A DNA stretch of 34,476 nt from Ornithinibacillus caprae (GCF_009728145.1 NZ_WOCA01000025.1:1-34476), one strand, 5' to 3'; shown: positions 7,646 to 16,447, counted from the stretch's first letter. A program made the numbers and translations. The notes: generated from the sequence alone by a model not told the origin.

Positions 7646-8499
7646 TGAAATGGTATACCGAACAATGGAGCAATAATTCTAGATTTTCCATTGCATATGA
7701 CAACGAATTGCATAGTGAAAAAACACCCTTCCAGCAAATTGACTTTTATCAGGGCAAAGAGTTCGGTACCTTTTTCACGTTAGATGGTTTAATGATGGTA
7801 AACGAAAAGGATGAATTTATTTACCATGACATGATCGTACACCCTGCCTTTGCGACCAATCCGAACATCAAAAAGGTGTTAATTATAGGTGGAGGAGATG
7901 GCGGAACTGCGCGTGAGGTGTTACGTTATCCATCAGTAGATGAGGTTGTCATGGTTGAAATTGATGAGCGTGTATTTCGTTTATGTCAGGAATACTTACC
8001 AATAACTGCAAGTGGGGTAGAAGAAGACAGCCGCATGCAGTTGTTGTTTGAGGATGGTTTGGCATATGTGAAAAATGCACCTGATTCATCGTTTGATCTT
8101 ATTTTAGTTGATTCTACGGATCCTATTTCAGTTGGAGAAGGATTGTTTACGACTGCATTTTATCAAGAATGCTATCGTGTATTGAATGAAAATGGAATTT
8201 TAATCAACCAGCATGAATCTCCTTATTTTGAGGAATATGCTGCAAATATGAAAAAGGCACACAAGAAGATAAAAGATATTTTCCCAATTACGAATGTGTA
8301 CCAATACCATATGCCGACCTATCCTTCTGGCCACTGGTTATTCGGTTTTGCATCGAAACGATTTGATCCGTTGAAGGATTTACATGCAGAAGCATGGAAG
8401 GAAATTGGTTTAAACACAAAATACTACAATACGGATTTACATGTTGGTGCGTTTGGGCTGCCAAATTACGTGAAGGAGGCACTTGAGCGTGGGGAATAA
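7645..8499 (+). CDS. speE: spermidine synthase
   Basis: The 284-residue product is a Rossmann-fold aminopropyltransferase of usual length. It has the KWYTEQWSNNSRFSI start, the Gly-rich IIGGGDGGTARE loop (about 80-91) for decarboxylated SAM, and the active-site DSTDP near residue 156. It transfers an aminopropyl group to putrescine to give spermidine. The ATG overlaps the speD stop by one base (TAATG). Confidence 0.95.
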   Translation: MKWYTEQWSNNSRFSIAYDNELHSEKTPFQQIDFYQGKEFGTFFTLDGLMMVNEKDEFIYHDMIVHPAFATNPNIKKVLIIGGGDGGTAREVLRYPSVDEVVMVEIDERVFRLCQEYLPITASGVEEDSRMQLLFEDGLAYVKNAPDSSFDLILVDSTDPISVGEGLFTTAFYQECYRVLNENGILINQHESPYFEEYAANMKKAHKKIKDIFPITNVYQYHMPTYPSGHWLFGFASKRFDPLKDLHAEAWKEIGLNTKYYNTDLHVGAFGLPNYVKEALERGE

Positions 8500-9349
8500 A
8501 CCGTTGAACGTAAGTACCTTCATTGGATGTGAAGCTACGTACGAGGAGGCAAAGATTGTCCTGTTTGGTGTGCCTTTTGATGGAACAACGAGTTTTCGAC
8601 CGGGAACTCGCTTTGCTATGCAGGCAATTCGACCAGATTCTTATGGGCTAGAAACGTATTCACCTTATTTAGATAAAGATCTGGAAGATATTGCAATCTA
8701 TGATGGTGGCGATTTAGAATTGCCGTTTGGAAATACAGAAAAAGTCATGGATCAAATTCATGCCTATAGCGAGGATGTTCTACAGGTAGGTAAGAAATTG
8801 TTTCTGGTTGGTGGAGAGCATTTAGTCAGCTTGCCAGCTATTCAAGCGGCTTATGAAAAATATCCAGATTTGCATGTGATCCATATTGATGCGCACACCG
8901 ATTTGCGTGATGATTATATGGGGGAAAAGCTTTCCCATGCATCGGTTATTCGTCGTTGTCATGACTTTTTAGGTGATGGAAGAATTTTTCAATTTGGAAT
9001 ACGTTCTGGCTTAAAGGAAGAATTTGACTGGGCAAAAGAGCATACCTATTTGGAGAAGTTTTCCTTAGATTCACTGGCTGCGAAAATTCGTGAGCTCCAG
9101 GATGTTCCAGTGTACATTACGATCGATTTGGATGTACTAGATCCTAGTGTTTTCCCAGGTACAGGAACTCCAGAGCCAGGTGGGATTACGTATCGTGAAT
9201 TATTGGATGCAATAGGTCAGTTGCAAAATTTGAATCAGATTGTAGCAGCCGATGTTGTGGAGTTATCGCCTCAGTATGATCCATCTGGTGCATCAACAGC
9301 AGTAGCTTGTAAGACGATTCGTGAGATGTTGTTGACGTTAGGGAAGTAA
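8489..9349 (+). CDS. speB: agmatinase (ureohydrolase)
   Basis: The product (286 aa) carries the binuclear manganese ligands of the arginase/agmatinase family: GGEHLVS, HIDAHTDLRDDY and TIDLDVLDP, plus the closing VELSPQYD segment. It hydrolyses agmatine to putrescine and urea, linking SpeA to SpeE. I choose GTG at 8489, nine bases after AAGGAGG (8473-8479). The in-frame TTG at 8483 is only three bases from it. The start lies inside speE by 11 bases. The operon ends at the terminator 9367-9405. Confidence 0.95.
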   Translation: MGNKPLNVSTFIGCEATYEEAKIVLFGVPFDGTTSFRPGTRFAMQAIRPDSYGLETYSPYLDKDLEDIAIYDGGDLELPFGNTEKVMDQIHAYSEDVLQVGKKLFLVGGEHLVSLPAIQAAYEKYPDLHVIHIDAHTDLRDDYMGEKLSHASVIRRCHDFLGDGRIFQFGIRSGLKEEFDWAKEHTYLEKFSLDSLAAKIRELQDVPVYITIDLDVLDPSVFPGTGTPEPGGITYRELLDAIGQLQNLNQIVAADVVELSPQYDPSGASTAVACKTIREMLLTLGK

Positions 9350-9366
9350 GTTTTTGTGAAAAATAT

Positions 9367-9405
9367 GGAGATACAATTCGTAATTGAATTTGTATCTCCT
9401 TTTTT
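9367..9405 (+). terminator. terminator of the metK-spe operon
   Basis: Stem GGAGATACAA...TTGTATCTCC, 10 bp and extendable with AATTC/GAATT, then TTTTTT (9400-9405). It lies 18 bases after the speB stop. Confidence 0.92.
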
Positions 9406-9455
9406 ATATAAACTAGTATAGGGTTTATCAAAATTTCTCCATCGTAATCGCAAAA

Positions 9456-9716
9456 TTACTTACTTGGTCCTGTGCTATACTTAGTTAACTCCGGTATAAA
9501 ATAAGCAATTGTAGCAGAAAGAAGAGCTAAAAATAATGTAAATAAAAAGGGACTTTGACTACTTTTAATTGCAACTTCTTGAGAAAGATTAGCACCCATC
9601 CCCCAAGCCTCTGCTATATCTGGAGTATATACATATGTCAGAAACAATCCAGACAAGACTTGGAATAATGAAAACAATATTAAAAAACTTATGATAAAAA
9701 TAATATACTTTTTCAT
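9456..9716 (-). CDS. small two-helix membrane protein, SigW-type control
   Basis: The 86-residue protein has a Lys-Lys start and an N-terminal membrane helix (about 4-30). A loop with EAWGMGANLSQE follows, then a second helix (about 57-76) and a polar tail. I do not recognise a named family. The ATG follows TTGGAGTG on the minus strand. A perfect SigW-type promoter (9752-9779) ends 36 bases upstream. SigW regulons are rich in small membrane proteins protecting against membrane-active agents, so an envelope-defence role is a fair inference, not a demonstrated one. Confidence 0.7.
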   Translation of the reverse strand: MKKYIIFIISFLILFSLFQVLSGLFLTYVYTPDIAEAWGMGANLSQEVAIKSSQSPFLFTLFLALLSATIAYFIPELTKYSTGPSK

Positions 9717-9751
9717 GGGTTACACTCCAATTATATTGATGCTTATAATTC

Positions 9752-9779
9752 CATACGCATTTGAATAGAAAAAGTTTCA
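9752..9779 (-). promoter_or_regulatory. SigW-type ECF promoter
   Basis: On the minus strand TGAAAC (9779-9774), then exactly 16 bases, then CGTATG (9757-9752). This matches the Bacillus SigW consensus TGAAAC-N16-CGTA at every position. It faces the membrane protein gene starting at 9716. Confidence 0.72.
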
Positions 9780-9952
9780 CTTTGGATATCTATCCTTTTG
9801 TTATAGATAGGTAATATTTATGAACGACGTTAACTCTATATTGTTATTTCATTGTACTTTTTAGCAGATGTAAACTTGAAATAATGTAAATACGAAAGCT
9901 CTCTTCTAATTTATCGTATAACACCAAAAAGATGTTATAGAATAATTTAAAC

Positions 9953-10408
9953 TTAAATCAACGATTGTAATTCCCAGTGTAACATAGTACCTTCCTGTTT
10001 TTGCCTAACCATCTGTAATTTCTCTAACACTCTAATAGAAGGAATATTATCCACGTGACATTTAGCAATTACTTTATCAACTTGATCAAAAGAAAATGCC
10101 CATTTAAATAATGCCTCCACTGCCTCTGTAGCAAACCCTTTCCCTTGTGCTGAAGGTATAATACCATAGCCTACCTCAACAGTATGATCAGAATTTGGTT
10201 TCCCTTTAAATCCAATATCACCAATAATTTTATTGTCTTTTTTGTCGATTACAAACCAAGGTCCCCAGCCTAGTAGGGAGGGATCCTTTGCAAGTTCCTC
10301 TAGGTGATAGGTTATATGTGGGCCTATATCATAACGATCTTTGGTAATTGTTGAAACCATTTTTTCTGTACAAGGAACGATTATTAATCTGTGAGTTTCA
10401 ATTTTCAT
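9953..10408 (-). CDS. GNAT family N-acetyltransferase (RimJ/RimL-like)
   Basis: The 151-residue product begins with the ETHRLIIVPCTEKM strand typical of the RimJ/RimL branch. It carries the acetyl-CoA loop IPSAQGKGFATEAV (about residues 87-100) and ends with the HVDNIPSIRVLEKLQM segment usual in this family. It likely acetylates a protein N-terminus or small amine. The ATG follows AAAGGAGAATA. It is monocistronic. Confidence 0.88.
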   Translation of the reverse strand: MKIETHRLIIVPCTEKMVSTITKDRYDIGPHITYHLEELAKDPSLLGWGPWFVIDKKDNKIIGDIGFKGKPNSDHTVEVGYGIIPSAQGKGFATEAVEALFKWAFSFDQVDKVIAKCHVDNIPSIRVLEKLQMVRQKQEGTMLHWELQSLI

Positions 10409-10645
10409 TATTATTCTCCTTTATTAAGAACTAGATAAGTGTGGGTTAAATTAAATGCAAGTTAATGCTTATTTTAAATTATTTAGAGAATTTATAATAA
10501 CAATTTTTGCTATATGATAAATTATAGCGGATAGCTTCTTTTTTATAACATTTTCCAAGAGATTGTTGTTAATATCAAGTTATGAATCTTAAAGAGTAAT
10601 TACTTTAAGCGAATTTTCTTTAAATAACCTAATAGGAGAAATAAA

Positions 10646-11026
10646 ATGTTTAAGTTATTGATGTCTCATTGCATATTTCCAACTCCAAACATAAATAAAA
10701 CAGCGGATTTTTATGAACAAAAACTAGGATTTCGTTCAGTTCGGTATTTACATACTAGTGAACCTCATATTTGCCTATACCGTGACCAGATAGAAATTAT
10801 TTTAACAAAGACAAATGGACAAAAAGTGATTCCAAATAGAACATTATATGGCTATGGCTATGATGGATACTTTATCACAAAGGATCAAGAGGGGCTTCAA
10901 CAAGAATTTAACAATGAGGGGGTTAAAATAGTACGTGCTATAAACGATACAGACTATAAAAATCACGAATTTGTAATTGAGGATATTGATGGAAGGTGGC
11001 TAGGATTTGGGATTAAGGTCGATTAG
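10646..11026 (+). CDS. VOC (glyoxalase/bleomycin-resistance) family protein
   Basis: The 126-residue single-domain protein shows the beta-alpha-beta-beta-beta pattern: HCIFPTPNINKTADFYEQKLGF at the start, ICLYRDQIEIILT, then a FVIEDIDGRWLGFGI ending. Candidate metal ligands are His9 and a Glu/Asp in the second half. It could be a small-molecule binding or resistance protein; the substrate is unknown. The ATG follows AATAGGAGA. Confidence 0.82.
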   Translation: MFKLLMSHCIFPTPNINKTADFYEQKLGFRSVRYLHTSEPHICLYRDQIEIILTKTNGQKVIPNRTLYGYGYDGYFITKDQEGLQQEFNNEGVKIVRAINDTDYKNHEFVIEDIDGRWLGFGIKVD

Positions 11027-11230
11027 CACATGATTTAAAGAAAAAGATGGTTGTCAATATTGTTTGAAACTTTCTATTACATGAATGGAATAATATGCAA
11101 CATAATATGTAAATCTAGTACATTCATTGTATAAAAAGAAGTGTTTGTTATGAATAATCGAACTGTATGTTTACTGTTGATTGGATTATAGAAAGGAAAA
11201 TAGTAAAGCTGACTTTATTGTCATATTTGA

Positions 11231-11428
11231 AGAAAAAAGAACGGGTTGATCAAATATTTATTTAACAACACAGATGTGGAATTACTTATTGATATTGTTC
11301 TTCCTCGAAATATCAGCTCAAATAGAGTCATACAAAAATGTGGTTTTCGGTTTCATAAACATATAAGTATTGAAGAACAACTATATGATCTTTACATTCT
11401 TTCTAAAGAAAAATGGAAATGCATTTGA
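11231..11428 (+). pseudogene. C-terminal remnant of a GNAT acetyltransferase
   Basis: The frame from about 11231 encodes the last third of a RimJ/RimL-type GNAT: a KYLFNNTDVELLIDIVLPRN helix-strand and an SSNRVIQKCGFRFHKH segment. The acetyl-CoA binding loop and the N-terminal half are missing, and an in-frame stop (11228-11230) lies just before it. The TTG at 11246 has no ribosome binding site. No matching N-terminal half was found in 11027-11230. Confidence 0.65.
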
Positions 11429-11487
11429 TAATATATCCTTCATAAAACCGCCTATATAAATGATAAAGGACAAAGGGAAATGAAAAG

Positions 11488-13113
11488 ATGTCGTACGATG
11501 AACTTTCACATATGTTGTTAGTGGAAAAAGCACAGAAAGGAAGCCAGGAAGCACTAAGTAGTCTGATCAGTCAGCATCGAATGAAAATGCTTCAATGGGC
11601 CAATAAAATAGTGCAGAATTCTGCAAAAGCTGAGGACATCGTTCAAGACGCTCTTATTCAAACACTTCGTCATATTGACAGTCTGGATGACCCAGAAAAG
11701 TTTTTACCTTGGCTCAGGTCCATCGTCCGCAATCAGTCTTTGATGACTCTCCGGTCGTCAAGCGTTCGGGGTGAATCACTCTATGATGATAGATCATTAG
11801 ATGAAATTAGTAGTCACTTTCAACATAGCCATCTCGATGAGCCATTCACCTATACACTTGGTACGCAACTGCTTTCGGAGATGGAGGCGGGGATTGATAG
11901 GCTGGGGAAGCGAGAACAGGCTGTTATCCGATCGCATGTGCTGGAAGGCTTGAGTATTTCGGAGACAGCAGAACGAATTGGGATCAAGAGTGGAGCTGTC
12001 TACACCGCATTATCACGTGCAAGGAAAAAGTTGAATGATTTTCGCTTTGAAGATGAGTTAGATAAATATATTTCTTCAAGACGTCGATTTGGAAAACCAG
12101 ATAATGGAGGAAACGTTAATGTACAATATTATAGTTATGCGGGTGCCTATGATACGTTGTCATCGATGATAATGCTCACTGCTAGTTCGATAGGTTCTCA
12201 CCAGTTAACACTGACGGATGTTTTTGCCGCCACGGGACATGCATTTCGATTCCATGCTACAGATGACCTTGGGGTTAGTGGACCGTATGCCCACGATTGG
12301 ACTTCATCGGTATTATCCGGTATGGAAAATCTAGGATTGTCAGCAAATGTACACGGTGGATCTGGTTATCAGTTGAAACATCCTGATGAATTGACGGATT
12401 GTATGGAAGACGTATTTCAAGCACTTGAAGATGGAATTCCGGTTATTTCTTGGGGACTGAATAATGCAGAGTTTGGTCTAATCACTGGATATAACGATAA
12501 AACGAAGAGCTGGACCATTATGGACACTTCCACAAGCCGTAAAAAGCTGCCTTACTATAAATTGGGTAGAATGCAGCATCCTATGGATTGGTTTGTCGTA
12601 ATACCGAAGAAAAACAAATACAGTAAACAACGAACATACCCCATTGCTAGTATGTTGTTACAAGCGGTTAAAAACATCCACGGATTGGATCGCAGTGACA
12701 ATGATTTTTCGGTCAGTGGAACTGCTACGTACAGCAAGTGGATAGATTCATTCAATCGACAGCAATCAATTAATCCTCTTAGTGTAGCGTATAATTTAGC
12801 TGTAGTACGGGAGTCACGGTTCCATGCTTCAAGATTTTTACATACACTCCTAGACGATAGCAGGCAGGGGAGACCACTTCCAGAATCAGCACTATCGGCC
12901 ATAGTTCATTCAACTCAACTATTTGATTCTATTTTTGTAAAAATGAAGACTATCACCGAGCTATTTCCACTTCCATATGGCGCAGATCCTACTGCACCTG
13001 GACCAGCTGATCGTGCAGCACAATTATTAAACCGTGCCTCTGCAGAAGAAATCGAAGCAGCCAACGCATTAGAAGAAGCAGCTTGGATATTAAATCGAAA
13101 AAATCCTACGTAA
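11488..13113 (+). CDS. ECF sigma factor fused to a C39/BtrH-like papain-fold domain
   Basis: Residues 1-190 form an ECF sigma factor: region 2 with AEDIVQDALIQTLRHID and the FLPWLRSIVRNQ helix, and region 4 with LSISETAERIGIKSGAVYTALSRARKKL. A 350-residue extension follows. Residues about 205-375 resemble the C39-like/BtrH N-terminal papain fold, with AGAYDTLSSMIMLTASSIG where the nucleophile helix should be and GLITGYNDKTKSWTIMDT as the catalytic-His strand. Residues 390-541 resemble the helical part that follows in BtrH-like proteins. No Cys lies in the nucleophile helix (the only Cys is near residue 307), so it looks like an inactive, ligand- or peptide-binding version. The codons look more GC-rich than neighbours, suggesting transfer. 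No membrane segment or anti-sigma gene is present. Confidence 0.75.
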   Translation: MSYDELSHMLLVEKAQKGSQEALSSLISQHRMKMLQWANKIVQNSAKAEDIVQDALIQTLRHIDSLDDPEKFLPWLRSIVRNQSLMTLRSSSVRGESLYDDRSLDEISSHFQHSHLDEPFTYTLGTQLLSEMEAGIDRLGKREQAVIRSHVLEGLSISETAERIGIKSGAVYTALSRARKKLNDFRFEDELDKYISSRRRFGKPDNGGNVNVQYYSYAGAYDTLSSMIMLTASSIGSHQLTLTDVFAATGHAFRFHATDDLGVSGPYAHDWTSSVLSGMENLGLSANVHGGSGYQLKHPDELTDCMEDVFQALEDGIPVISWGLNNAEFGLITGYNDKTKSWTIMDTSTSRKKLPYYKLGRMQHPMDWFVVIPKKNKYSKQRTYPIASMLLQAVKNIHGLDRSDNDFSVSGTATYSKWIDSFNRQQSINPLSVAYNLAVVRESRFHASRFLHTLLDDSRQGRPLPESALSAIVHSTQLFDSIFVKMKTITELFPLPYGADPTAPGPADRAAQLLNRASAEEIEAANALEEAAWILNRKNPT

Positions 13114-13206
13114 TTTTTTAAAAAATATATGTAAGAAAAAAATGATTTCATGCATCACATTCTTTGAGGGCAATATAGGTCCATTACTATCAAGGAGGCT
13201 TTTAAA

Positions 13207-14640
13207 ATGAAAGAAAACGAAACATTAGAAGTGAAGTCTAGGAATGTTCACCCAATTCGTAATAAGGTGGGCGGAGTATTTATGCATGTTAGCAATATGG
13301 AACAGTCGATCAATTGGTATCACAAGTTATTTGGTATGTCTGAACGATCTGCTTCAACGGAAAAGGTACATTCGATTACGATGGACGGTGGGTCCGATTT
13401 TGTATTGGATCAAAATGGGTTTGATAGTGGATTACCTACAGAAGACAGAGCGATCCTGATGTTTGATTCCCCAGATGTACGGGCAGCTTATAGGTTTGTA
13501 AAGGATTCTGGAATTGAGATTGTTGAGGATATTATGGATTTTCCGGGCATGTCCTTTTTTACCTTTAGAGATCCAGACGACAACCTACTCATGGTTTGTG
13601 GTGACCCAGGAAGTGATGACGATAAAGAAGAGGAACTTTCCATTACGGCTCAACAAGAGATTAGCTATGATGCTGGAGGCACGCGTTTGGTTGTAACTAA
13701 GGAAGCTACACACTCCAATATAACTCCTAATGGACTTGAACTAACAGGTAATGCACGTACGGAGACTACGTATGAAACACCTTTACGAATTGAAACAACT
13801 GTACGTATAGATAAAGGATCTCTTTATCTAACTTTCAGTCGTCATGGGTTAGTGGCTTTGAATTTTGGTAATTCGCCTGAGGTACAAGAAAAAGGTTATG
13901 GAAATGATTTGTATATTGTAAATCCTAAACTGAATAAACATTTTACATTCCATGATAAGGGCTCCATTCCTATTGGGCAGTGGGCTCATGTAGAATGGAC
14001 AATTAATGAACGGAGCATGGAGATCCATGTTGACGGAAAACTGTTTCATCGTCAGGATGGGTATTTCGGAAACTTAGTCGGTCAGGCGGGAATCGCGGGT
14101 GTAATGGGCAAGACAACTGTTAAATCTTTTCATGTAGAAACCTTGACTGATCAGGAGAAAACGGCTGACCTATCGGTTAAAAGAGGAGAAGTGGAAGAAG
14201 ATCGCTTGGTTGCTGATACTGCGTGCCATGCGGTAACAACCAGTGAAGGACTATGGCTTAGCTGTGATGAACGTTGGGGATACGCAAGTACGGATAATAC
14301 TTATTCCGTTCCGTTCTCACTGAAAACAGATATTCATAGTTTTACACGCTCGGTCGTGTTATACGGGGGACATTCTGCTCGAATTAAATGGAGTTCTGAA
14401 GGTAATCTTTGCTTCACCGATCCTATTACAAAAGAGGAAATATGGGTTCAGAATGCAGAATTGCCATACGACTCTTTTGCATCAATCGAGTGGAAAATGG
14501 ATGCTGATAAAACTTCCATTACAGTAGACGGTAACACCATTTTGGAACGAAAAGGCAATTATGCATCATGTCGATTTAAATTGGGGATTGGTGCAGATGT
14601 AGGCAGTGCAGTGACTGTCAAATCTGTTCATATTAATTAA
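13207..14640 (+). CDS. VOC domain fused to two lectin-like (LamG-type) beta-sandwich domains
   Basis: The 477-residue product starts with a VOC domain (about 20-140: GVFMHVSNMEQSINWYHKLFG and FFTFRDPDDNLLMVCGDPG). The position usually held by a second metal-binding Glu after DPDxN has Cys/Gly. Two concanavalin-A/LamG-like halves follow (about 150-310 and 325-477). Both have a hydrophobic WxxVEW/FASIEW strand and a short MEIHVDGKLFHRQ or TSITVDGNTILERK strand, suggesting duplication. There is no signal peptide, so it is probably cytoplasmic. The ATG follows AAGGAGG, 94 bases after the sigma-fusion gene with no clear terminator between, so the two may be co-transcribed. Confidence 0.7.
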   Translation: MKENETLEVKSRNVHPIRNKVGGVFMHVSNMEQSINWYHKLFGMSERSASTEKVHSITMDGGSDFVLDQNGFDSGLPTEDRAILMFDSPDVRAAYRFVKDSGIEIVEDIMDFPGMSFFTFRDPDDNLLMVCGDPGSDDDKEEELSITAQQEISYDAGGTRLVVTKEATHSNITPNGLELTGNARTETTYETPLRIETTVRIDKGSLYLTFSRHGLVALNFGNSPEVQEKGYGNDLYIVNPKLNKHFTFHDKGSIPIGQWAHVEWTINERSMEIHVDGKLFHRQDGYFGNLVGQAGIAGVMGKTTVKSFHVETLTDQEKTADLSVKRGEVEEDRLVADTACHAVTTSEGLWLSCDERWGYASTDNTYSVPFSLKTDIHSFTRSVVLYGGHSARIKWSSEGNLCFTDPITKEEIWVQNAELPYDSFASIEWKMDADKTSITVDGNTILERKGNYASCRFKLGIGADVGSAVTVKSVHIN

Positions 14641-14721
14641 ATTATCTATTGTTTCAATAGGATTAAAAGGAATCTATTCCCAATAAGGTCTTGTGCGGGA
14701 AATTAAATTTAGGAGAATTAT

Positions 14722-15213
14722 ATGAAGGTAATAAAAGACAATAATATTAGATTACGTCCCATTCGACTGCCGGAGGATTTACCTATTGCACTTCCTTGGT
14801 ATCAAGACGAAGAAGTTCTATATTTTTCTGAAGGTGTAGGTACTTCTGCTTACGGTTTACCTACAATTGAAAGAATGTATAAGTACCTGACTACAGTTGG
14901 AGAAGTCTATCTAATCGAAGTACATGATAGACATAATTGGCTTCCAGTTGGTGATGTCACTCTATCAAAAGACATGATTCCAATCGTAATAGGTGATCAA
15001 GATTATAGAGGAAAAGGTATTGGCAAACGTGTAATAAAGCTTCTAATTGAACAAGCTAAGGAGTTTAATTGGGAGCAAATAAAAGTTAATAAGGTTTATG
15101 AGTATAATGTCGCTTCTAGGAAATTATTTGAAGGCTTAGGCTTTAAACAGACAGCTACTAATGTAGATGATTCTAGAAGGAAATATTATAGTTATGAATT
15201 AAAGTTAGAATAA
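14722..15213 (+). CDS. GNAT family N-acetyltransferase
   Basis: The 163-residue product has the IRLRPIRLPEDLPIALPWYQDEEV start, the acetyl-CoA loop GDQDYRGKGIGKRVIKLLI (about 91-109) and the YNVASRKLFEGLGFKQT ending of the GNAT fold. Substrate unknown. The ATG follows TAGGAGAATT. The next gene, an APH-type kinase, starts 30 bases after its stop, so the two are probably one operon; such pairs often act on aminoglycoside-like or amino-alcohol substrates, but nothing here proves it. Confidence 0.88.
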   Translation: MKVIKDNNIRLRPIRLPEDLPIALPWYQDEEVLYFSEGVGTSAYGLPTIERMYKYLTTVGEVYLIEVHDRHNWLPVGDVTLSKDMIPIVIGDQDYRGKGIGKRVIKLLIEQAKEFNWEQIKVNKVYEYNVASRKLFEGLGFKQTATNVDDSRRKYYSYELKLE

Positions 15214-15243
15214 GAGTTTGAAAGTCTAAGAGGGGATAATTTC

Positions 15244-16332
15244 ATGGATATTATGTTGGATCAGGCATTAAAGAAACTCCGAAATGAAAATATCTTGCCA
15301 GGTCAAGTAACCAAAATAGGTGAAGGTGCTTGGCATAGGGTTTACAAGCTAGAAGACTTACGGGATGAAGAATTTGTATTAAGAATAAAAAAGAAGGAAG
15401 CTTATGGTGAAGTACAAGATTTTGATTCAGATGAGTTGTGTTCTGAATATGAGTCTACTAGATCTTATTATCAGCATGCTAATGAGAGTTGTTCGAATGT
15501 ATGCCCATCCTTTTTCCAATATTTTATAGAGGAAGATTTAGTTTTCACCTTAGAAACCTTTATGGGAATTGGGCAAGATCTATCCTTACTTACGAACAAG
15601 GACGCAATTTCCTATGGAAAAAGACTAGGGTATTTCTTTAAGAAAATTCACAATAAATCTCCAGTCATAAAGGGTTTCGGAAATTTATATTGGAATGGAG
15701 AGACCTTACAAGGAAATAATCATCAATCTATTAATGAACTTTGGGAAGAGGATAATGATCATTATATAAAAATACTGTATGTATTAAACCATTCCAAATT
15801 GGATTTCAACAAAGAAAATGTAACTGAAAACGTAAATGATTTGATTAAGTGTAGAAGGAAACAGATTCAAGAAGTATCACTCGTAAATCAAGATATAACA
15901 CCAGAAAATATTATCTTAAATACTGGTAAGATATCCATCATTGATCCGTTTCCAAAGCTAGATTTTGGCTTGAAATACGCTGCCTATTTTGTTTTCTGTT
16001 ATAAATTTCTTTTACCATCCTTCTCAAACGCTCCTAGATATATTAATAATGCCTATAGTGAAAAGAGCGGTATTCTTAACGATATAGCTGAAGGATATAT
16101 CAAAGGCTATTTCCATGATATGAGTCTTGATGAATATACGAATCAAGTGAAGAGGTTAATGGATGAGTATACTTTATGGATGTTACAAGAAGCGTATGAG
16201 CATTATGAAGTATTACATGAGGAAAAGTTAACCAACAAAATAATACAGCAAATGGGACCTAGGGAAGTTATTGATGAAAGGTTAAATTTAATCATAAGAG
16301 AATTAGAAACTTTGTGCTCTAGACGGTATTAG
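15244..16332 (+). CDS. aminoglycoside phosphotransferase/choline kinase-fold (APH) family protein
   Basis: The 362-residue product has an N-lobe with GEGAWHRVYKLEDL (Gly-rich loop, about 27-40) and a FVLRIKKKEA strand with the ATP-binding Lys. The catalytic loop reads VNQDITPENIIL (about 217-228), where families normally have HxDxxxxN. The Asp and Asn are kept but the His is replaced by Asn. The metal-binding Asp follows in ISIIDP. It should phosphorylate a small hydroxylated molecule. Resistance function is not implied by sequence alone. The ATG follows AAGAGGGG. Confidence 0.8.
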   Translation: MDIMLDQALKKLRNENILPGQVTKIGEGAWHRVYKLEDLRDEEFVLRIKKKEAYGEVQDFDSDELCSEYESTRSYYQHANESCSNVCPSFFQYFIEEDLVFTLETFMGIGQDLSLLTNKDAISYGKRLGYFFKKIHNKSPVIKGFGNLYWNGETLQGNNHQSINELWEEDNDHYIKILYVLNHSKLDFNKENVTENVNDLIKCRRKQIQEVSLVNQDITPENIILNTGKISIIDPFPKLDFGLKYAAYFVFCYKFLLPSFSNAPRYINNAYSEKSGILNDIAEGYIKGYFHDMSLDEYTNQVKRLMDEYTLWMLQEAYEHYEVLHEEKLTNKIIQQMGPREVIDERLNLIIRELETLCSRRY

Positions 16333-16343
16333 ATATTTTGCTA

Positions 16344-16380
16344 ATAGATGCATTTGCTTTATCCAAGCAAATGCATCTAT
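16344..16380. terminator. long perfect hairpin after the kinase gene
   Basis: A 16-bp perfect inverted repeat (ATAGATGCATTTGCTT / AAGCAAATGCATCTAT) with a 5-base loop begins 12 bases after the APH gene stop. There is no T-run, so it is a poor intrinsic terminator, but it may protect the transcript end or block transcription into the hisS leader. Confidence 0.5.
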
Positions 16381-16394
16381 GAATAAGTTAATTA

Positions 16395-16423
16395 TTGAAA
16401 ACCTCATTGCAATATGGTACATT
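16395..16423 (+). promoter_or_regulatory. promoter of the hisS leader
   Basis: TTGAAA (16395-16400), 17 bases, TACATT (16418-16423, four of six consensus). It is correctly placed to start a transcript shortly before the leader peptide ribosome binding site at 16434-16444. Confidence 0.5.
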
Positions 16424-16447
16424 TAATAAAATTTAGAGGTGAGGAAA

